DNA of 64,000 nt from Nesterenkonia populi (GCF_007994735.1 NZ_VOIL01000001.1:1736001-1800000); one strand, 5' to 3'; counted from the first letter of the stretch, positions 37,004 through 46,488 are shown. The notes: generated by a model not told the origin, from the letters alone. Translations and numbers: made by a program.

Positions 37004-38301
37004 GTGATTCAACCCCCGAGCAGAATGGCGGCGGAGACAACCTCCGCGAGCGCTATCTGCCGGTCTCCCGCAAGGAGCTGCGTCGCCGTCGTGAGGCTGA
37101 GCTGGCATCACAGCGCGAGGCCCAGGAAGAGGCCGACGCCGCGGCCGACCAGCTGGATGCCCCTGCGGGGGCTGCAGAGGCGGCGGCTGAGCCGGAGCTT
37201 GAGGCATCTGTGGAGGCGCAGGTGCCTGGGGTTCCGGCTGATGCTGGCGAGGACGAGCTGGCCCGGACGCTTGACGACGTAGAGTCCGTCGAGGACCCGA
37301 CTGCTGGCGACGCGCTCTCCGGGCAGGAGAACGAGGCTGAGGCTGTGAGCGATGAGGTTCCCGCTGAGGAGCCTGCCTCCCCTGAGCCGGAGCACCCGGA
37401 GGACCCTGAGCCGACCCAGGAGTTCCAGCCCGGCGACTATGTGACAGCACCGGTGCAGCAGGTTCCGCACGATGCGGACTGGCCGGTGGAGCAGCAGGCC
37501 GAGGTGGGGCCGAACTACTCCGGCCCGGACTTCGGCGCGCCCACATCGGCTGGACAGGATGCTGGGCACGGCGTCGCTGGGGAAGCTCCTGAGGCGCCGC
37601 TGCCTGACCCTGTGGAGCCGGAGCAGGAGCGTCCGGAGGAGCAGGTTGCTGACGCCTTCGGCGAGCAGCCCGAGGACCTCGGAGATATTGATGACGTTCC
37701 GAGCGTGGAAGGACCTGAGGCTGACCAGCCGGAGCAGCACTCGGTGGACTACCCGCAGGCGGGGACCGGGGAGGTAGCGCCGGTTCCGGCGTCGCGGCGT
37801 GCTCGCCGTCTGCTGCGTGAGACATCCACGATTCCTCGCCTCGATCAGGAGATGCTGGAGGAGCTCGACCAGCTCACCAGCGAGATCAAGCTCAATGATG
37901 ATCCGAACAATGTGAACCCCGACCTGCTGAAGCGTCAGCAGGCGCTGGCCGCTAAGGCGATGCAGGCCAACCAGGAGCGTCTGCGTCGCGAATCGCTGGA
38001 GCGGGAGGCCCAGGAGGCCGACGACCGTCGGCGGCGGCGTCTGCAGCGTCCGGAGTCTGAGGTCATTGCCTCCAAGACTGTCCGCGACGCCATGGAGTCC
38101 GAGGAGGACTATGTGGACCTGCCCTCCGGCAGCATCGAGCCAGTGGAGGCCCGTGGGGCGCACGGGCTCGATATCGACAAACTGGTGGATGAGACCTCCA
38201 AGGAGGCGAACCGGCCCAACCTGCTGCTGTGGCTGGTGATTGTTCTGGCGCTGCTGCTGATCGTGGCGGTTGCTGTTGTCCTGTACACGGTTGTGCTTTG
38301 A
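37000..38301 (+). CDS. Acidic tail-anchored membrane protein of unknown function
   Basis: 433 residues. A basic N-terminus ([20 protein letters not shown]) is followed by ~230 low-complexity residues rich in Glu, Pro, Ala and Asp. A helical, charged middle covers about 275-370 ([40 protein letters not shown]). One C-terminal membrane helix ends the protein ([20 protein letters not shown]). It should be anchored with the bulk in the cytoplasm. It lies between nadD and rsfS with an ATGA overlap at its start. The repetitive acidic part resembles those of division or scaffold proteins in composition only. Confidence 0.75.
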   Translation: MSDSTPEQNGGGDNLRERYLPVSRKELRRRREAELASQREAQEEADAAADQLDAPAGAAEAAAEPELEASVEAQVPGVPADAGEDELARTLDDVESVEDPTAGDALSGQENEAEAVSDEVPAEEPASPEPEHPEDPEPTQEFQPGDYVTAPVQQVPHDADWPVEQQAEVGPNYSGPDFGAPTSAGQDAGHGVAGEAPEAPLPDPVEPEQERPEEQVADAFGEQPEDLGDIDDVPSVEGPEADQPEQHSVDYPQAGTGEVAPVPASRRARRLLRETSTIPRLDQEMLEELDQLTSEIKLNDDPNNVNPDLLKRQQALAAKAMQANQERLRRESLEREAQEADDRRRRRLQRPESEVIASKTVRDAMESEEDYVDLPSGSIEPVEARGAHGLDIDKLVDETSKEANRPNLLLWLVIVLALLLIVAVAVVLYTVVL

Positions 38302-38310
38302 GAGCTTGGT

Positions 38311-38685
38311 GTGATGACTGTTCCTGAGAATGTGCTGGCTGAGCTGCGGACCGCGGCGCAGGCTGCGTCTGACAAACTGGCGACGGATATAGCCGGTCTG
38401 GATGTGGGGGAGCGGTTGGGAATCACGGACGCGTTCCTGATCTGCTCGGCGCCCTCTGACCGTCAGGTCAGCTCGATCACCGATGAGATCGAGCTGAAGC
38501 TGAAGCAGGAGCACGGCTCCTCACCCCTGCGGCGTGAGGGCAAGGACTCGGGCACCTGGGTGCTGCTGGACTACGGGCACATGGTCGTGCATATCCAGCA
38601 CGAGGAGGAGCGTGCTCTCTATGGTCTGGACCGCCTCTATGCGGACGTGCCCAGCGTGGACCTCGATTTGGCCCCCAGTTCCTAG
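38311..38685 (+). CDS. rsfS: Ribosomal silencing factor RsfS
   Basis: 124 residues of the RsfS/Iojap family: LDVGERLGITDAFLICSAPS, RQVSSITDEIELKLKQE and the conserved GTWVLLDYGHMVVHIQHEEE. It binds L14 on the 50S subunit and blocks subunit joining when nutrients are low. The frame opens with GTG ATG; ATG 38314 is an equal choice. It follows the acidic membrane protein by 9 bp. Confidence 0.96.
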   Translation: MMTVPENVLAELRTAAQAASDKLATDIAGLDVGERLGITDAFLICSAPSDRQVSSITDEIELKLKQEHGSSPLRREGKDSGTWVLLDYGHMVVHIQHEEERALYGLDRLYADVPSVDLDLAPSS

Positions 38686-38745
38686 CAGGTGTAATATATA
38701 GGGGTTGCCGACGCGGGGAACGCGAAGGAAGCACCAAGAGAATAT

Positions 38746-38818
38746 GGGGCATTGGCGCAGCTGGTAGCGCGTCTGCATGGCATGCAGAAGGTCATCGGTT
38801 CGAGTCCGATATGCTCCA
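38746..38818 (+). tRNA. tRNA-Ala (anticodon GGC)
   Basis: Acceptor arms GGGGCAT (38746-38752) and ATGCTCC (38811-38817) pair along the stem, with discriminator A. The anticodon arm is TCTGC-ATGGCAT-GCAGA with anticodon GGC. The T arm is TCGGTTCGAGTCCGA. CCA is not encoded at the end. It is followed by a strong terminator and then a defence-type gene, so this tRNA is a possible insertion point. Confidence 0.97.
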
Positions 38819-38825
38819 CACACCA

Positions 38826-38861
38826 GATTCCCGGCAGCCCAGAGCTGCCGGGAATCTTTTT
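38826..38861 (+). terminator. Rho-independent terminator after tRNA-Ala
   Basis: GATTCCCGGCAG (38826-38837) pairs perfectly with CTGCCGGGAATC (38845-38856) across 7 bases and is followed by TTTTT. It ends transcription from rsfS and the tRNA. Confidence 0.92.
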
Positions 38862-38997
38862 GCAGTTTTGGGGACAGAGACTCTTAACGCCGTCACGTGC
38901 AGGAGGCGGCAAATGTAGGCTGACCCCATGGGAAGCGCTTTCTGTCGAGCTCTGATTCGGGTCGCCCGGGCTCCGAATGAACTCATGAGGTGTTCTG

Positions 38998-40851
38998 GTG
39001 GCTGACTCGCCAACAACGGTGGACATCATCTCCTTCAACTTCACTCAGGAAGCGGAGAAGGAGCTCAGCAGCCAGGGACAGAGGCTCCGCAACTGGCCGG
39101 CCGTCTATCTGCTTCGAAATGAGCAGAACCGCACAATCTACGTCGGTGAGTCCACCAACGTCGCCAGGCGTATCAGCCAGCACCACGCCAATCGGGACAA
39201 GACGAGGCTCAGGGCCCTTTCTGGCTCCACAGCCCGCGAATCACGCGTCATCCTCGACGATGAGTTCAACAAGTCTGCAGCTTTGGATCTGGAGGCTTTC
39301 CTCATCCAGCACCTTGCGGGTGATGGGAAGTATCAGCTGCTCAACCGCAACGATGGAATAGTTGATCGCGACTATTTCGGAAGGATCGACTACCGCGCTC
39401 GATTCAGAACGACGCTTTTTGAGCAGCTCAGGCAGCAGAGGATTTTCCAGCAGAAAATTGAAGACATCGAGAACGACGACCTGTTCAAGCTCTCTCCGTT
39501 CAAGTCTCTCGAGGATAATCAGGAACGTGCGGTTCAGGACATCGTCTCGCTGCTGCTCAAGAGCTTGAAGGGCGGGAGCCCAATGGGCTCCATTGCTGTT
39601 GAAGGCGACCCCGGCACGGGTAAGACGATCGTGGCAGTCTTTCTGCTCAAGCTCCTCGTCGACATCGGTACGGCCGCCGAGACGGAGCAGATCCACGATG
39701 AAGAGCGGGAGTCTGAGTTTCCTGAGTTCTTCACGCCCGAGAACCGACGAGCAGTGAAGTCCCTCCTCGAGACCGCCAACGGAATCGCCTTGGTCGTGCC
39801 GCAGCAGTCACTGAGAGAGTCGATCCAGCGGGTCTTCCGGCGGATTCCGAATCTCAGCCCAGACATGGTGGTCAACCCCTTCAGGGTGGGGAACTCCGAT
39901 AAACGCTACTCCATGATCATCGTCGATGAGACTCACAGGCTCTCCCAGAAAGCCGCCCAAGCATCAGGGCCTCTTAACGGTACGTATCGGGACATCAACG
40001 AGCGGCTCTTCGGCCATGAGCCGGACGGAGAGTTCAAGACCCAGCTCGACTGGATCCAGAGGCAGAGCGATCACCAGATTCTTCTGATCGATCTCTCACA
40101 GTCCGTTCATGCCTCTGATCTGCCGAAGACTTATCTGCAGAGCGTCATCGCCAGGGCGGAGCGAGAGGGCAAGCACCACAGACTGCGATCGCAGATGCGT
40201 GTGCTGGGCGGCAACGACTACATCAAGTACATCAAGTCTCTCGTGGGCGGAACCCCGCCCACGGAAGCTAAGAGCTTCGGCTCTGATTACGAATTCAGGA
40301 TGTTTGAGGACGTCGCTGAGATGCACCGCACTATTCGTGAGCGGAACAGCGAGTTCGGCCTGGCACGCATGGCGGCTGGATACGCGTGGGAGTGGGTCAG
40401 CAGGAAGGACCCCTCACTCACAGACATCCGTATTGGGGATTTCGAGGCGCGCTGGAACTCTCAGGTCAAAGACTGGGTGGACTCGCCCGGCTCCATCGAT
40501 GAAGTTGGGTCCATCCACACCCTTCAGGGATACGACCTGAACTATGCAGGGATCATCATCGGCCCGGATCTCCGCTACGACCCGGACGAGCAGGAGCTCT
40601 GGTTTGACCGGAAGAGCTTCTTCGACAAAAGAGCTATCTATCGAAACAAGCACAAGGGGCGGGATTGGACCCACGAGGAGCTTCTGGAGTGGGTGAGGAA
40701 CGTCTACTACGTCCTCCTCACCCGTGGGCGGCGAGGCACCTTCATGTATGTCTGTGACGAGTACTTGCGCGACTACCTTCGTCCGTACGTCCCTGACTTC
40801 GAATGGTCCGAGCACCACGTCACCTACAGCCGGGATGGCATGCGCCACTGA
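38998..40851 (+). CDS. GIY-YIG nuclease fused to DUF2075 helicase-like ATPase
   Basis: 617 residues. Residues 34-105 form a GIY-YIG nuclease domain: VYLLRNEQNRTIYVGES (36-52), then R57 and the later E in LDLEAFLIQHL. From about 165 on comes a DUF2075 (SF1/SF2-like) ATPase with Walker A EGDPGTGKT (202-210), Walker B IIVDETHRL (about 307), SLxGD-like DLSQSVH, QMRV and the late SIHTLQGYDLNYAGIIIGPD and YVLLTRGRRG. A helicase joined to a nicking nuclease suggests a DNA restriction or anti-phage role, and the site beside tRNA-Ala fits an acquired gene. GTG 38998 has GAGG 7 bp upstream. No partner gene is visible. Confidence 0.85.
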   Translation: MADSPTTVDIISFNFTQEAEKELSSQGQRLRNWPAVYLLRNEQNRTIYVGESTNVARRISQHHANRDKTRLRALSGSTARESRVILDDEFNKSAALDLEAFLIQHLAGDGKYQLLNRNDGIVDRDYFGRIDYRARFRTTLFEQLRQQRIFQQKIEDIENDDLFKLSPFKSLEDNQERAVQDIVSLLLKSLKGGSPMGSIAVEGDPGTGKTIVAVFLLKLLVDIGTAAETEQIHDEERESEFPEFFTPENRRAVKSLLETANGIALVVPQQSLRESIQRVFRRIPNLSPDMVVNPFRVGNSDKRYSMIIVDETHRLSQKAAQASGPLNGTYRDINERLFGHEPDGEFKTQLDWIQRQSDHQILLIDLSQSVHASDLPKTYLQSVIARAEREGKHHRLRSQMRVLGGNDYIKYIKSLVGGTPPTEAKSFGSDYEFRMFEDVAEMHRTIRERNSEFGLARMAAGYAWEWVSRKDPSLTDIRIGDFEARWNSQVKDWVDSPGSIDEVGSIHTLQGYDLNYAGIIIGPDLRYDPDEQELWFDRKSFFDKRAIYRNKHKGRDWTHEELLEWVRNVYYVLLTRGRRGTFMYVCDEYLRDYLRPYVPDFEWSEHHVTYSRDGMRH

Positions 40852-40970
40852 TCAGAGCGCCGACATGGTCTCCCTCAGAAAGCGGCTCGGTCTCAGCTGC
40901 GGCCGCCAGAGCCTGGACGTCGCCCTTAGGCGTCCGAGGCTCTCGAGCAGCGAACGAACCGAGAGCGAAC

Positions 40971-41750
40971 TCAGCGGAAGACGATGCCGCCGTCGATGAG
41001 GGGCGTCTGACCCGTCATGTAGTCGGAGTCGGGGCCGGCCAGGTAAGAGACGAACCCTGCAACGTCCTCCGGAGTGGATGCCCGGCCGAGGGTGATGCCC
41101 TCCACGTACTTGGCGAAGGTGGCGCCGACCTCGGCCCCCGTCAGCTCGGCAAACTCGCGATCGAGCTGCTCCCACATTCCTGTGCCCACGATGCCGGGCG
41201 AGTAGCCGTTGACAGTGATGCCGAAGGCCCCGAGCTCCTTCGCCGCAGCCTGGATGAGTCCACGCACCGCGAATTTCGTCGAGGAGTACAGCCCCGTCAT
41301 CGGGAATGAGTCATGGGCGGCGATTGACGTCGCGGCGATGATCTTCCCACCGTGGCCGAGTTCCTTGAACTTTGCGGCGGCCGCTTGGATTCCGAACATC
41401 ACGCCTTTGACGTTGATGTCGAAGCTCCGATCGAAGTCGGCCTCACTGATCGTCTCCACGGCTCCGACTCCGGCGATCCCAGCATTGTTGATCATGATGT
41501 CGAATCCGCCGAGTTCGGCCACCGCACTGTCCACGGCAGATTCAAGGTCTGCCTTGCTGCGCACGTCCCCGCCAAGAGTGATGGCGCGCTGGCCCTCGGC
41601 TTCGACCTTGGCCTTGGTCTCATCCAGGTCGTCCTTCGTGAGGTCGAGCAGCGCCAGGTCAGCTCCGTCACTGGCAAGTCGTACCGCAATGGCCTGACCT
41701 ATACCTTGGGCTGCTCCGGTGACAAGTGCGACTTTTCCCTTGATGGTCAT
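40971..41750 (-). CDS. Diacetyl/acetoin reductase-like SDR (BudC/ButA type)
   Basis: 259 residues, a classical short-chain dehydrogenase. The NAD(P) site is [10 protein letters not shown] (12-21), then NNAGIAG (about 87-93), the catalytic serine in [11 protein letters not shown] and YSSTKFAVR. The ends [16 protein letters not shown] and [17 protein letters not shown] are close to (S)-acetoin-forming diacetyl reductases, which interconvert diacetyl, acetoin and 2,3-butanediol. Other SDR substrates cannot be excluded. It lies 157 bp downstream of the MarR gene on the same strand. Confidence 0.85.
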   Translation of the reverse strand: MTIKGKVALVTGAAQGIGQAIAVRLASDGADLALLDLTKDDLDETKAKVEAEGQRAITLGGDVRSKADLESAVDSAVAELGGFDIMINNAGIAGVGAVETISEADFDRSFDINVKGVMFGIQAAAAKFKELGHGGKIIAATSIAAHDSFPMTGLYSSTKFAVRGLIQAAAKELGAFGITVNGYSPGIVGTGMWEQLDREFAELTGAEVGATFAKYVEGITLGRASTPEDVAGFVSYLAGPDSDYMTGQTPLIDGGIVFR

Positions 41751-41907
41751 ACTGATTCCTTTCGGGGGACCGTGGTCCCGTGCAGTTGGGCAGTGCGTGC
41801 CCGGAATTCTTCCATTCGGGTGCTCGTCATCTGCCCGGCGCTGAACCGACAGTTCGTGGCGCTGAGCCCATCCTAGGCCAGTCGGTCATCCGCTGGGGCC
41901 GGGATTC

Positions 41908-42414
41908 TCAGTCCGCTCTGCTCCCGCGCTCCAGAGCGTCGCTGGCGAGCATGCGGCCCTCGGGGTCCAGCTGCTGCAGCATGGCGCTGGAAATCGCCGA
42001 CAGCTGCTGAACCTGTTCAGAGGTCAGCTGATCAATCACCAGTCGACGGACGGCATCCACGTGTCCAGGCGCAGCGCGCACCACCTTCTCCCATCCTGCC
42101 TCAGTCAGGCTCACGTTGGTCGCTCGTCGATCATCTGAGCATGGCGCTCTTTCCACGAATCCGACAGCTTCGAGACGGGACACGACCCGGGAGAGCCGCG
42201 GCAGGGTCGCATTGGTCCGTGCTGCGAGGGCACTGGTGCGCAGGGTGCGGCTGGGCGCCTCGGAGAGCATCGCGAGCGTGAAGTAGTCGAAGTGGGTCAG
42301 ATCTTCGTCCAGGCCGAGCTGCAGATCAAGAGCGGACGGAAGCAGCTCCAGGACGGCCGTGAAGCGAACCCATGCAGCATGCTCATCGTGGGAGAGCCAC
42401 CTGGTGTCGGTCAT
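41908..42414 (-). CDS. MarR-family transcriptional regulator
   Basis: 168 residues. The winged helix-turn-helix spans about 50-115: FDYFTLAMLSEAPSRTLRTS, NATLPRLSRVVSRLEAVGFV and RAPCSDDRRATNVSLTEAG, the DxRxxxxxLT wing typical of MarR. N- and C-terminal helices form the dimer interface. It is divergent from a VOC dioxygenase gene, with a palindrome at 42435-42446 between them. The pairing resembles MhqR/MarR control of ring-cleaving or glyoxalase-type dioxygenases responsive to phenols or quinones, which is inference from context. Confidence 0.92.
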   Translation of the reverse strand: MTDTRWLSHDEHAAWVRFTAVLELLPSALDLQLGLDEDLTHFDYFTLAMLSEAPSRTLRTSALAARTNATLPRLSRVVSRLEAVGFVERAPCSDDRRATNVSLTEAGWEKVVRAAPGHVDAVRRLVIDQLTSEQVQQLSAISSAMLQQLDPEGRMLASDALERGSRAD

Positions 42415-42434
42415 GGGAGCAATCCTACCAATGC

Positions 42435-42446
42435 TTGTATATGCAA
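42435..42446. promoter_or_regulatory. Candidate MarR operator
   Basis: TTGTATATGCAA is symmetric at 10 of 12 positions and lies 20 bp upstream of the MarR ATG, on the side shared with the divergent VOC gene. A second related half-site pair (TTGTACCAACAA) follows at 42466-42477. Size and place fit a MarR dimer site. Confidence 0.55.
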
Positions 42447-42528
42447 CTAAGATGGACTAGATTGATTGTACCAACAACTGATTCTCGCGATCATCTCGAT
42501 CATGAGACCCGAGCACAAGGAGCATGGC

Positions 42529-43443
42529 GTGCCCATCAACGCTGACGAACGCCTCATCAGCCCCAGCACGTCGATGGGTGCCGTCACTCTGCGGGTCGGT
42601 GACCTCGACAGGATGTCCGCGTACTACTCCGAGGCCTTCGCCATGGAGCCAGTCCATGACCGGACTCTCGGCCGTGAGGTGCACCGTGTCCTGGGCCGGG
42701 GGCACGCCCCCATGGTCCGCCTGATCCACACCCCGGACCTCCCCGGCACAGACCCGCACCAAGCGGGGCTCTTCCACACCGCCTTCCTGTTCGACGACGC
42801 GCCGAGCCTCGCCGCAACTGTCTACCGTGCACACCAAGCTCCGGGCGGAGCATTCGTCGGCTGCAGCGACCACCTCGTCAGCGAGGCCTTCTACTTCACC
42901 GACCCAGAAGGAAACGGTGTGGAGCTGTACACCGACCGCCCCCGGCAGCAATGGGCGCACGACGGGGATCAGATCCGGATGGCCAACACCTATCTCGACC
43001 CCGAGGCATACCTCCAAGCTCACCTGAGCCGAACGGCCGTCGAATCTGGTTCCGAGCTTCCCGGAAGTGTCGGACATGTCCACCTGCAGGTCGGCGACCT
43101 GCCCGCTGCACGGGCTTTCTACATCGACGCACTGGGCTTCGAGATCACCAACACCGGCTACCCCGGAGCACTGTTCGCATCCGCCGGCGGGTACCACCAC
43201 CACATCGCAATGAACACGTGGAACAGCCGGGGTGCTGGCCCCCGCGCAGCACGCCTGGGACTCGGGAGCGTTGCGGTGACGGTGCCCGACCAGGAGGACA
43301 TCGCCGCCCTGCAAGCTCGTCTCTCTGCCCGTTCCATTCCGTTCACCTCCGACGCGCGGACCGTCACGGCCCACGACCCGTGGGGAACCCTCGTCACCGT
43401 CAGCGTCCCCGATGTCACTGCTGAGGAGCTGACGGCCCAGTGA
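42529..43443 (+). CDS. Two-domain VOC-family dioxygenase/glyoxalase-like protein
   Basis: 304 residues holding two vicinal-oxygen-chelate domains. The first covers about 15-135 (MGAVTLRVGDLDRMSAYYSE; HTAFLFDD; FYFTDPEGNGVELYTDRP) and the second about 165-290 (GHVHLQVGDLPAARAFYIDA; GGYHHHIAMNTWNSRG). The second contains the metal-binding His pattern of extradiol dioxygenases and CatE/YfiE-like proteins. It may open catechol or hydroquinone rings. I chose GTG 42529, with AAGGAG 5 bp upstream, over the TTG at 42466, which lies in the operator. MarR control is likely. Confidence 0.85.
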   Translation: MPINADERLISPSTSMGAVTLRVGDLDRMSAYYSEAFAMEPVHDRTLGREVHRVLGRGHAPMVRLIHTPDLPGTDPHQAGLFHTAFLFDDAPSLAATVYRAHQAPGGAFVGCSDHLVSEAFYFTDPEGNGVELYTDRPRQQWAHDGDQIRMANTYLDPEAYLQAHLSRTAVESGSELPGSVGHVHLQVGDLPAARAFYIDALGFEITNTGYPGALFASAGGYHHHIAMNTWNSRGAGPRAARLGLGSVAVTVPDQEDIAALQARLSARSIPFTSDARTVTAHDPWGTLVTVSVPDVTAEELTAQ

Positions 43444-43575
43444 GCCACTCGCGATGCCGTGAGCCGATCTTCGGCCTGCGGAGCAGCTGGTCCGTTGACG
43501 GCCGAAGCGCCGCGGAAGGCCAAAAACCCTGACTCCTGGAAGACGGCCAAGCTCAAGTACACTGTTCTGGTCATT

Positions 43576-43648
43576 GCCCCGGTAGCTCAGGGGATAGAGC
43601 AGCGGCCTTCTAATCCGCCGGTCGGGGGTTCGAATCCCTCCCGGGGCG
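43576..43648 (+). tRNA. tRNA-Arg (anticodon TCT)
   Basis: Acceptor GCCCCGG (43576-43582) pairs with CCGGGGC (43641-43647), discriminator G. The D arm GCTCAGGGGATAGAGC is complete. The anticodon loop CTTCTAA gives TCT, reading AGA/AGG. The stem GCGGC/TCCGC has a mismatched closing pair (C-T). The T arm GGGGGTTCGAATCCCTC is standard. Confidence 0.95.
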
Positions 43649-43693
43649 CAGTGCACGTTCCCGCCTCAGAGCCCATCCCTCAGGAGACCCACA

Positions 43694-45193
43694 TTGCCCC
43701 TGCGCCATAAGGTCCATCTTGGGCTCGTCATGGCGGCAGCGGGCATCCTCGCCCTCGTCCACTCGCTGCTGCGGTTCCGCAACTTCGAGGCCAGGGGCTA
43801 TGACCTGGGCATCTTCGACCAAGCAGTCCGCCAATACTCCCTCTTCAACGCACCGATCGTCCCGATCAAGGGTGAGGACTTCCACCTGCTCGGGGACCAC
43901 TTCCACCCGATCATCGCGATCTTCGCCCCCCTCTACTGGATCTGGGACGACCCCCGGGTGCTGAACATCGGGATGATCGGGCTGCTGGTCTCAACGGCGA
44001 TCCCGGTCTACCTGGTGGTGCGCGGCTGGTTCAGCCACCTCCCCGCACTGCTCACCGCGGCCGGCCTGCTGCTCTTCTGGCCCTTCCAAGCCCTGGTGAA
44101 CTGGGACTTTCACGAAATCGCGTTCGGAGTTCCGGTGATCGCATGGGTCATCTGGGCCATCGAACGACGCCGCTTCGGGCTCGCCGTCGGACTCTCCGCC
44201 TCCCTGCTGCTGGTCAGGGAAGACATGGGCGCCACACTGCTGGCCATCGCCGTCGTGATGCTCATCCGCGGCGCCTGGCGCTCCGCGGTCGCCACCGCCG
44301 TGCTGGGCCTGGTCGGACTGTGGTTCGCCGTCGGAGTCGTCATCCCGCACTTCGCTCCGGCAGGGGAGTTCCAGTACTGGGAGTACACCGCCCTCGGCGC
44401 CGGAGCCGCCGCTGCCGGACTGACCATCATCACCCAGCCGTGGCAGGCCGTCGCCGTGCTCTTCGACCACCCGCTGAAGGTGGGGCTGTGGCTGCTGCAC
44501 TTCCTGCCCACGCTCCTGCTGCCGCTGCTCAGCCCGTACGTTCTGATCGGACTGCCGATCCTGCTCTCCCGGCTCTGGAACGACCGGCTGAACGTCTGGG
44601 CGCCCGTCTACCAGTATGACGCGATCCTCGCTCCCATCTTCCTGCTCGCAGCGATGGACGTGGCCCGCAGGATCGCCGTGCAGCGCCGCATACTGCCGCC
44701 GGTGCCCTGGGGAAACACCTACTATGACGCCGCGGCAGCTCCTGCCCGGCCCCGCATCGCCTATGCGGTTCCTGCGGCCGTGCTGATCGTCACCGTCATC
44801 GGCACTCTGGCCTTCCCGCAGGTCTTCCCGTACCAGCGCACCGTCACCGCCCAGAACTGGGAGACGGGGGAGCGGGCCCAAGCCCACGAGCGTGCCGTGG
44901 AAATGATCCCCGACGGCGCCTGCGCGGAAGCCGCAGACACCGCCGTGCCTCACCTGACCAGCCGCACCTACGCCGGCCTCAACGGGACCACCGCCGAAGA
45001 GCACCTGCAATGGATCATCATCGACGATCGGGTCAGCGAGCTCGGCGGCACCAGCCCCCTCACCCCGGATGAAGCCTTCGCCCGGGCCGAACGGCTCGGC
45101 TTCGAGACCATGGTCGAGGACGATGAAGGCCTCTGGGTGCTCCACCGAGACATCCCCGCCGCCGAGAAGTGCTCCGCCTACCTGGAGCGGTAG
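43694..45193 (+). CDS. DUF2079 polytopic membrane protein
   Basis: 499 residues with about ten membrane helices. It starts with LRFRNFEARGYDLGIFDQAV, then IKGEDFHLLGDHFHPIIAIF and NWDFHEIAFGVPVIAWVIWA, the conserved acidic/His loop pattern of DUF2079. A soluble C-terminal domain follows from about 380. The family resembles the GT-C glycosyltransferase fold, with acidic loop residues outside the membrane, but I know no proven activity. Start TTG 43694 with AGGAG 8 bp upstream. Its end is 38 bp before mshA. Confidence 0.85.
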   Translation: MPLRHKVHLGLVMAAAGILALVHSLLRFRNFEARGYDLGIFDQAVRQYSLFNAPIVPIKGEDFHLLGDHFHPIIAIFAPLYWIWDDPRVLNIGMIGLLVSTAIPVYLVVRGWFSHLPALLTAAGLLLFWPFQALVNWDFHEIAFGVPVIAWVIWAIERRRFGLAVGLSASLLLVREDMGATLLAIAVVMLIRGAWRSAVATAVLGLVGLWFAVGVVIPHFAPAGEFQYWEYTALGAGAAAAGLTIITQPWQAVAVLFDHPLKVGLWLLHFLPTLLLPLLSPYVLIGLPILLSRLWNDRLNVWAPVYQYDAILAPIFLLAAMDVARRIAVQRRILPPVPWGNTYYDAAAAPARPRIAYAVPAAVLIVTVIGTLAFPQVFPYQRTVTAQNWETGERAQAHERAVEMIPDGACAEAADTAVPHLTSRTYAGLNGTTAEEHLQWIIIDDRVSELGGTSPLTPDEAFARAERLGFETMVEDDEGLWVLHRDIPAAEKCSAYLER

Positions 45194-45231
45194 CATGGTC
45201 GCCATCCCAGAACCCTTCCCGGAGTCGAAGA

Positions 45232-46473
45232 ATGCCTGAGCCCACCGCGGACCTGCGGGTCCTTATGCTCAGCCTGCACACCTCCCCGCTGGCGCAGGCC
45301 GGCACGGGCGACGCCGGGGGGCTGAACGTGTACGTCAACGCCCTCTCCGCGGCGCTGGCCGCCCGCGGCGTCGAGGTCGACATCGTCACCACCGACTTGG
45401 ACGGGCCCGACGGCGCAGACACCACCACCGTCCTGGAAGACGGCCGGCGGCTGCACGTGCTGCCGGTCGCGCAGACATGCCAGCAGGATAAGAACCGCCT
45501 GCTCGAATGCCTCGACGACCTGGCCTGCCGCGCAGAGCAGAGCCTCACCGAAAGCGGCAGCAGGCCGGTCGACCTCGTGCACTCCCACTACTGGATCTCC
45601 GGGCTGGCAGGGATGCGGCTGGCTGAGAGCCTGCAGGCCCAACTGGTGCACACAATGCACACCATCGGGCGGGTCAAGCAGGAGCGCGACCCCCGTGTCC
45701 AGGAGGACCCCCGCCGGCACATCGCAGAGGAGCAGATCGCCCAGGCAGCGTCAGCGCTGACTGCCAACACACCCCGCGATGCAGCCGACCTCGCCCGGGT
45801 ATTCGAAGTGCCGGAGAGCCGCATCCTCGGCGTCCGTCCCGGAGTGGACCTCGGCATCTTCCACCCGCCAGCAGGAGACGACCCGCGTCCCGGTCCGCTG
45901 GATGGGCGGCCGCTGCGGCTGACCTTCGCCGGCCGCCTCCAGCAGCACAAGGGGCCGCAGGTGGCCGTCTCGGCCGTGGCCCGACTCAGCAGGCTCTATC
46001 CGGAGCAGGCGGTGGAGCTCACCATCGCAGGCCGCCAGTCCGGACCCGACGCCGTGGACATCCAACGGCTTGCCGAGGCCGAAGGAATCGCCGAGCGGAT
46101 TCGCTACCTGGACCCGCTGCCGCACCCCGAGCTCGCCCAGCTGTTCCGCGCCTCGGACGCGGTGCTGGTTCCCAGCTACTCAGAATCCTTCGGCCTCGTA
46201 GCGCTTGAAGCCCTGGCCTGCGGAACCCCGGTGCTCGCCCACGACGTCGGAGGCCTGAGCGAACTCGTCGCCCACCGGCGCACCGGGCGGCTCATCAGCA
46301 CCCTGGAGCCGGAGGACTGGGCGCAGCAGATGAAATGGCTGATCATCCACCGGAAGGCCTGGGCCCGCTACTCCGAGACCGCCGCGCACCTGGCCGGCCA
46401 GCACTCCTGGGACGATACGGCCGCCGCAGCCCTCAGCGCCTACTGCTCAGCAGTCCCGGCCCTCTGCGCATAA
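45232..46473 (+). CDS. mshA: D-inositol-3-phosphate glycosyltransferase MshA
   Basis: 413 residues of glycosyltransferase family 4. The N-terminal half has MLSLHTSPLAQAGTGDAGGL and NVYVNALSAALAARG; the first Rossmann domain includes the HSHYWISGLAG loop. The C-terminal domain has FAGRLQQHKGPQV, the nucleotide-binding SYSESFGLVALEALACGTPV and HDVGGLSELV. MshA joins UDP-GlcNAc and inositol-3-phosphate, the first step of mycothiol synthesis, which feeds the mycothiol-dependent dehydrogenase at 26.4 kb. Start ATG 45232 with GGAG upstream; the length is near that of known MshA proteins. Confidence 0.88.
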   Translation: MPEPTADLRVLMLSLHTSPLAQAGTGDAGGLNVYVNALSAALAARGVEVDIVTTDLDGPDGADTTTVLEDGRRLHVLPVAQTCQQDKNRLLECLDDLACRAEQSLTESGSRPVDLVHSHYWISGLAGMRLAESLQAQLVHTMHTIGRVKQERDPRVQEDPRRHIAEEQIAQAASALTANTPRDAADLARVFEVPESRILGVRPGVDLGIFHPPAGDDPRPGPLDGRPLRLTFAGRLQQHKGPQVAVSAVARLSRLYPEQAVELTIAGRQSGPDAVDIQRLAEAEGIAERIRYLDPLPHPELAQLFRASDAVLVPSYSESFGLVALEALACGTPVLAHDVGGLSELVAHRRTGRLISTLEPEDWAQQMKWLIIHRKAWARYSETAAHLAGQHSWDDTAAAALSAYCSAVPALCA

Positions 46474-46488
46474 GAGGCTCGAGTCGAC

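Noticed and set aside
37108..38514. 468-codon antisense frame over the acidic membrane protein and rsfS
   Set aside because: It spans two real genes on the other strand and has Leu/Arg-rich, domain-free sequence.
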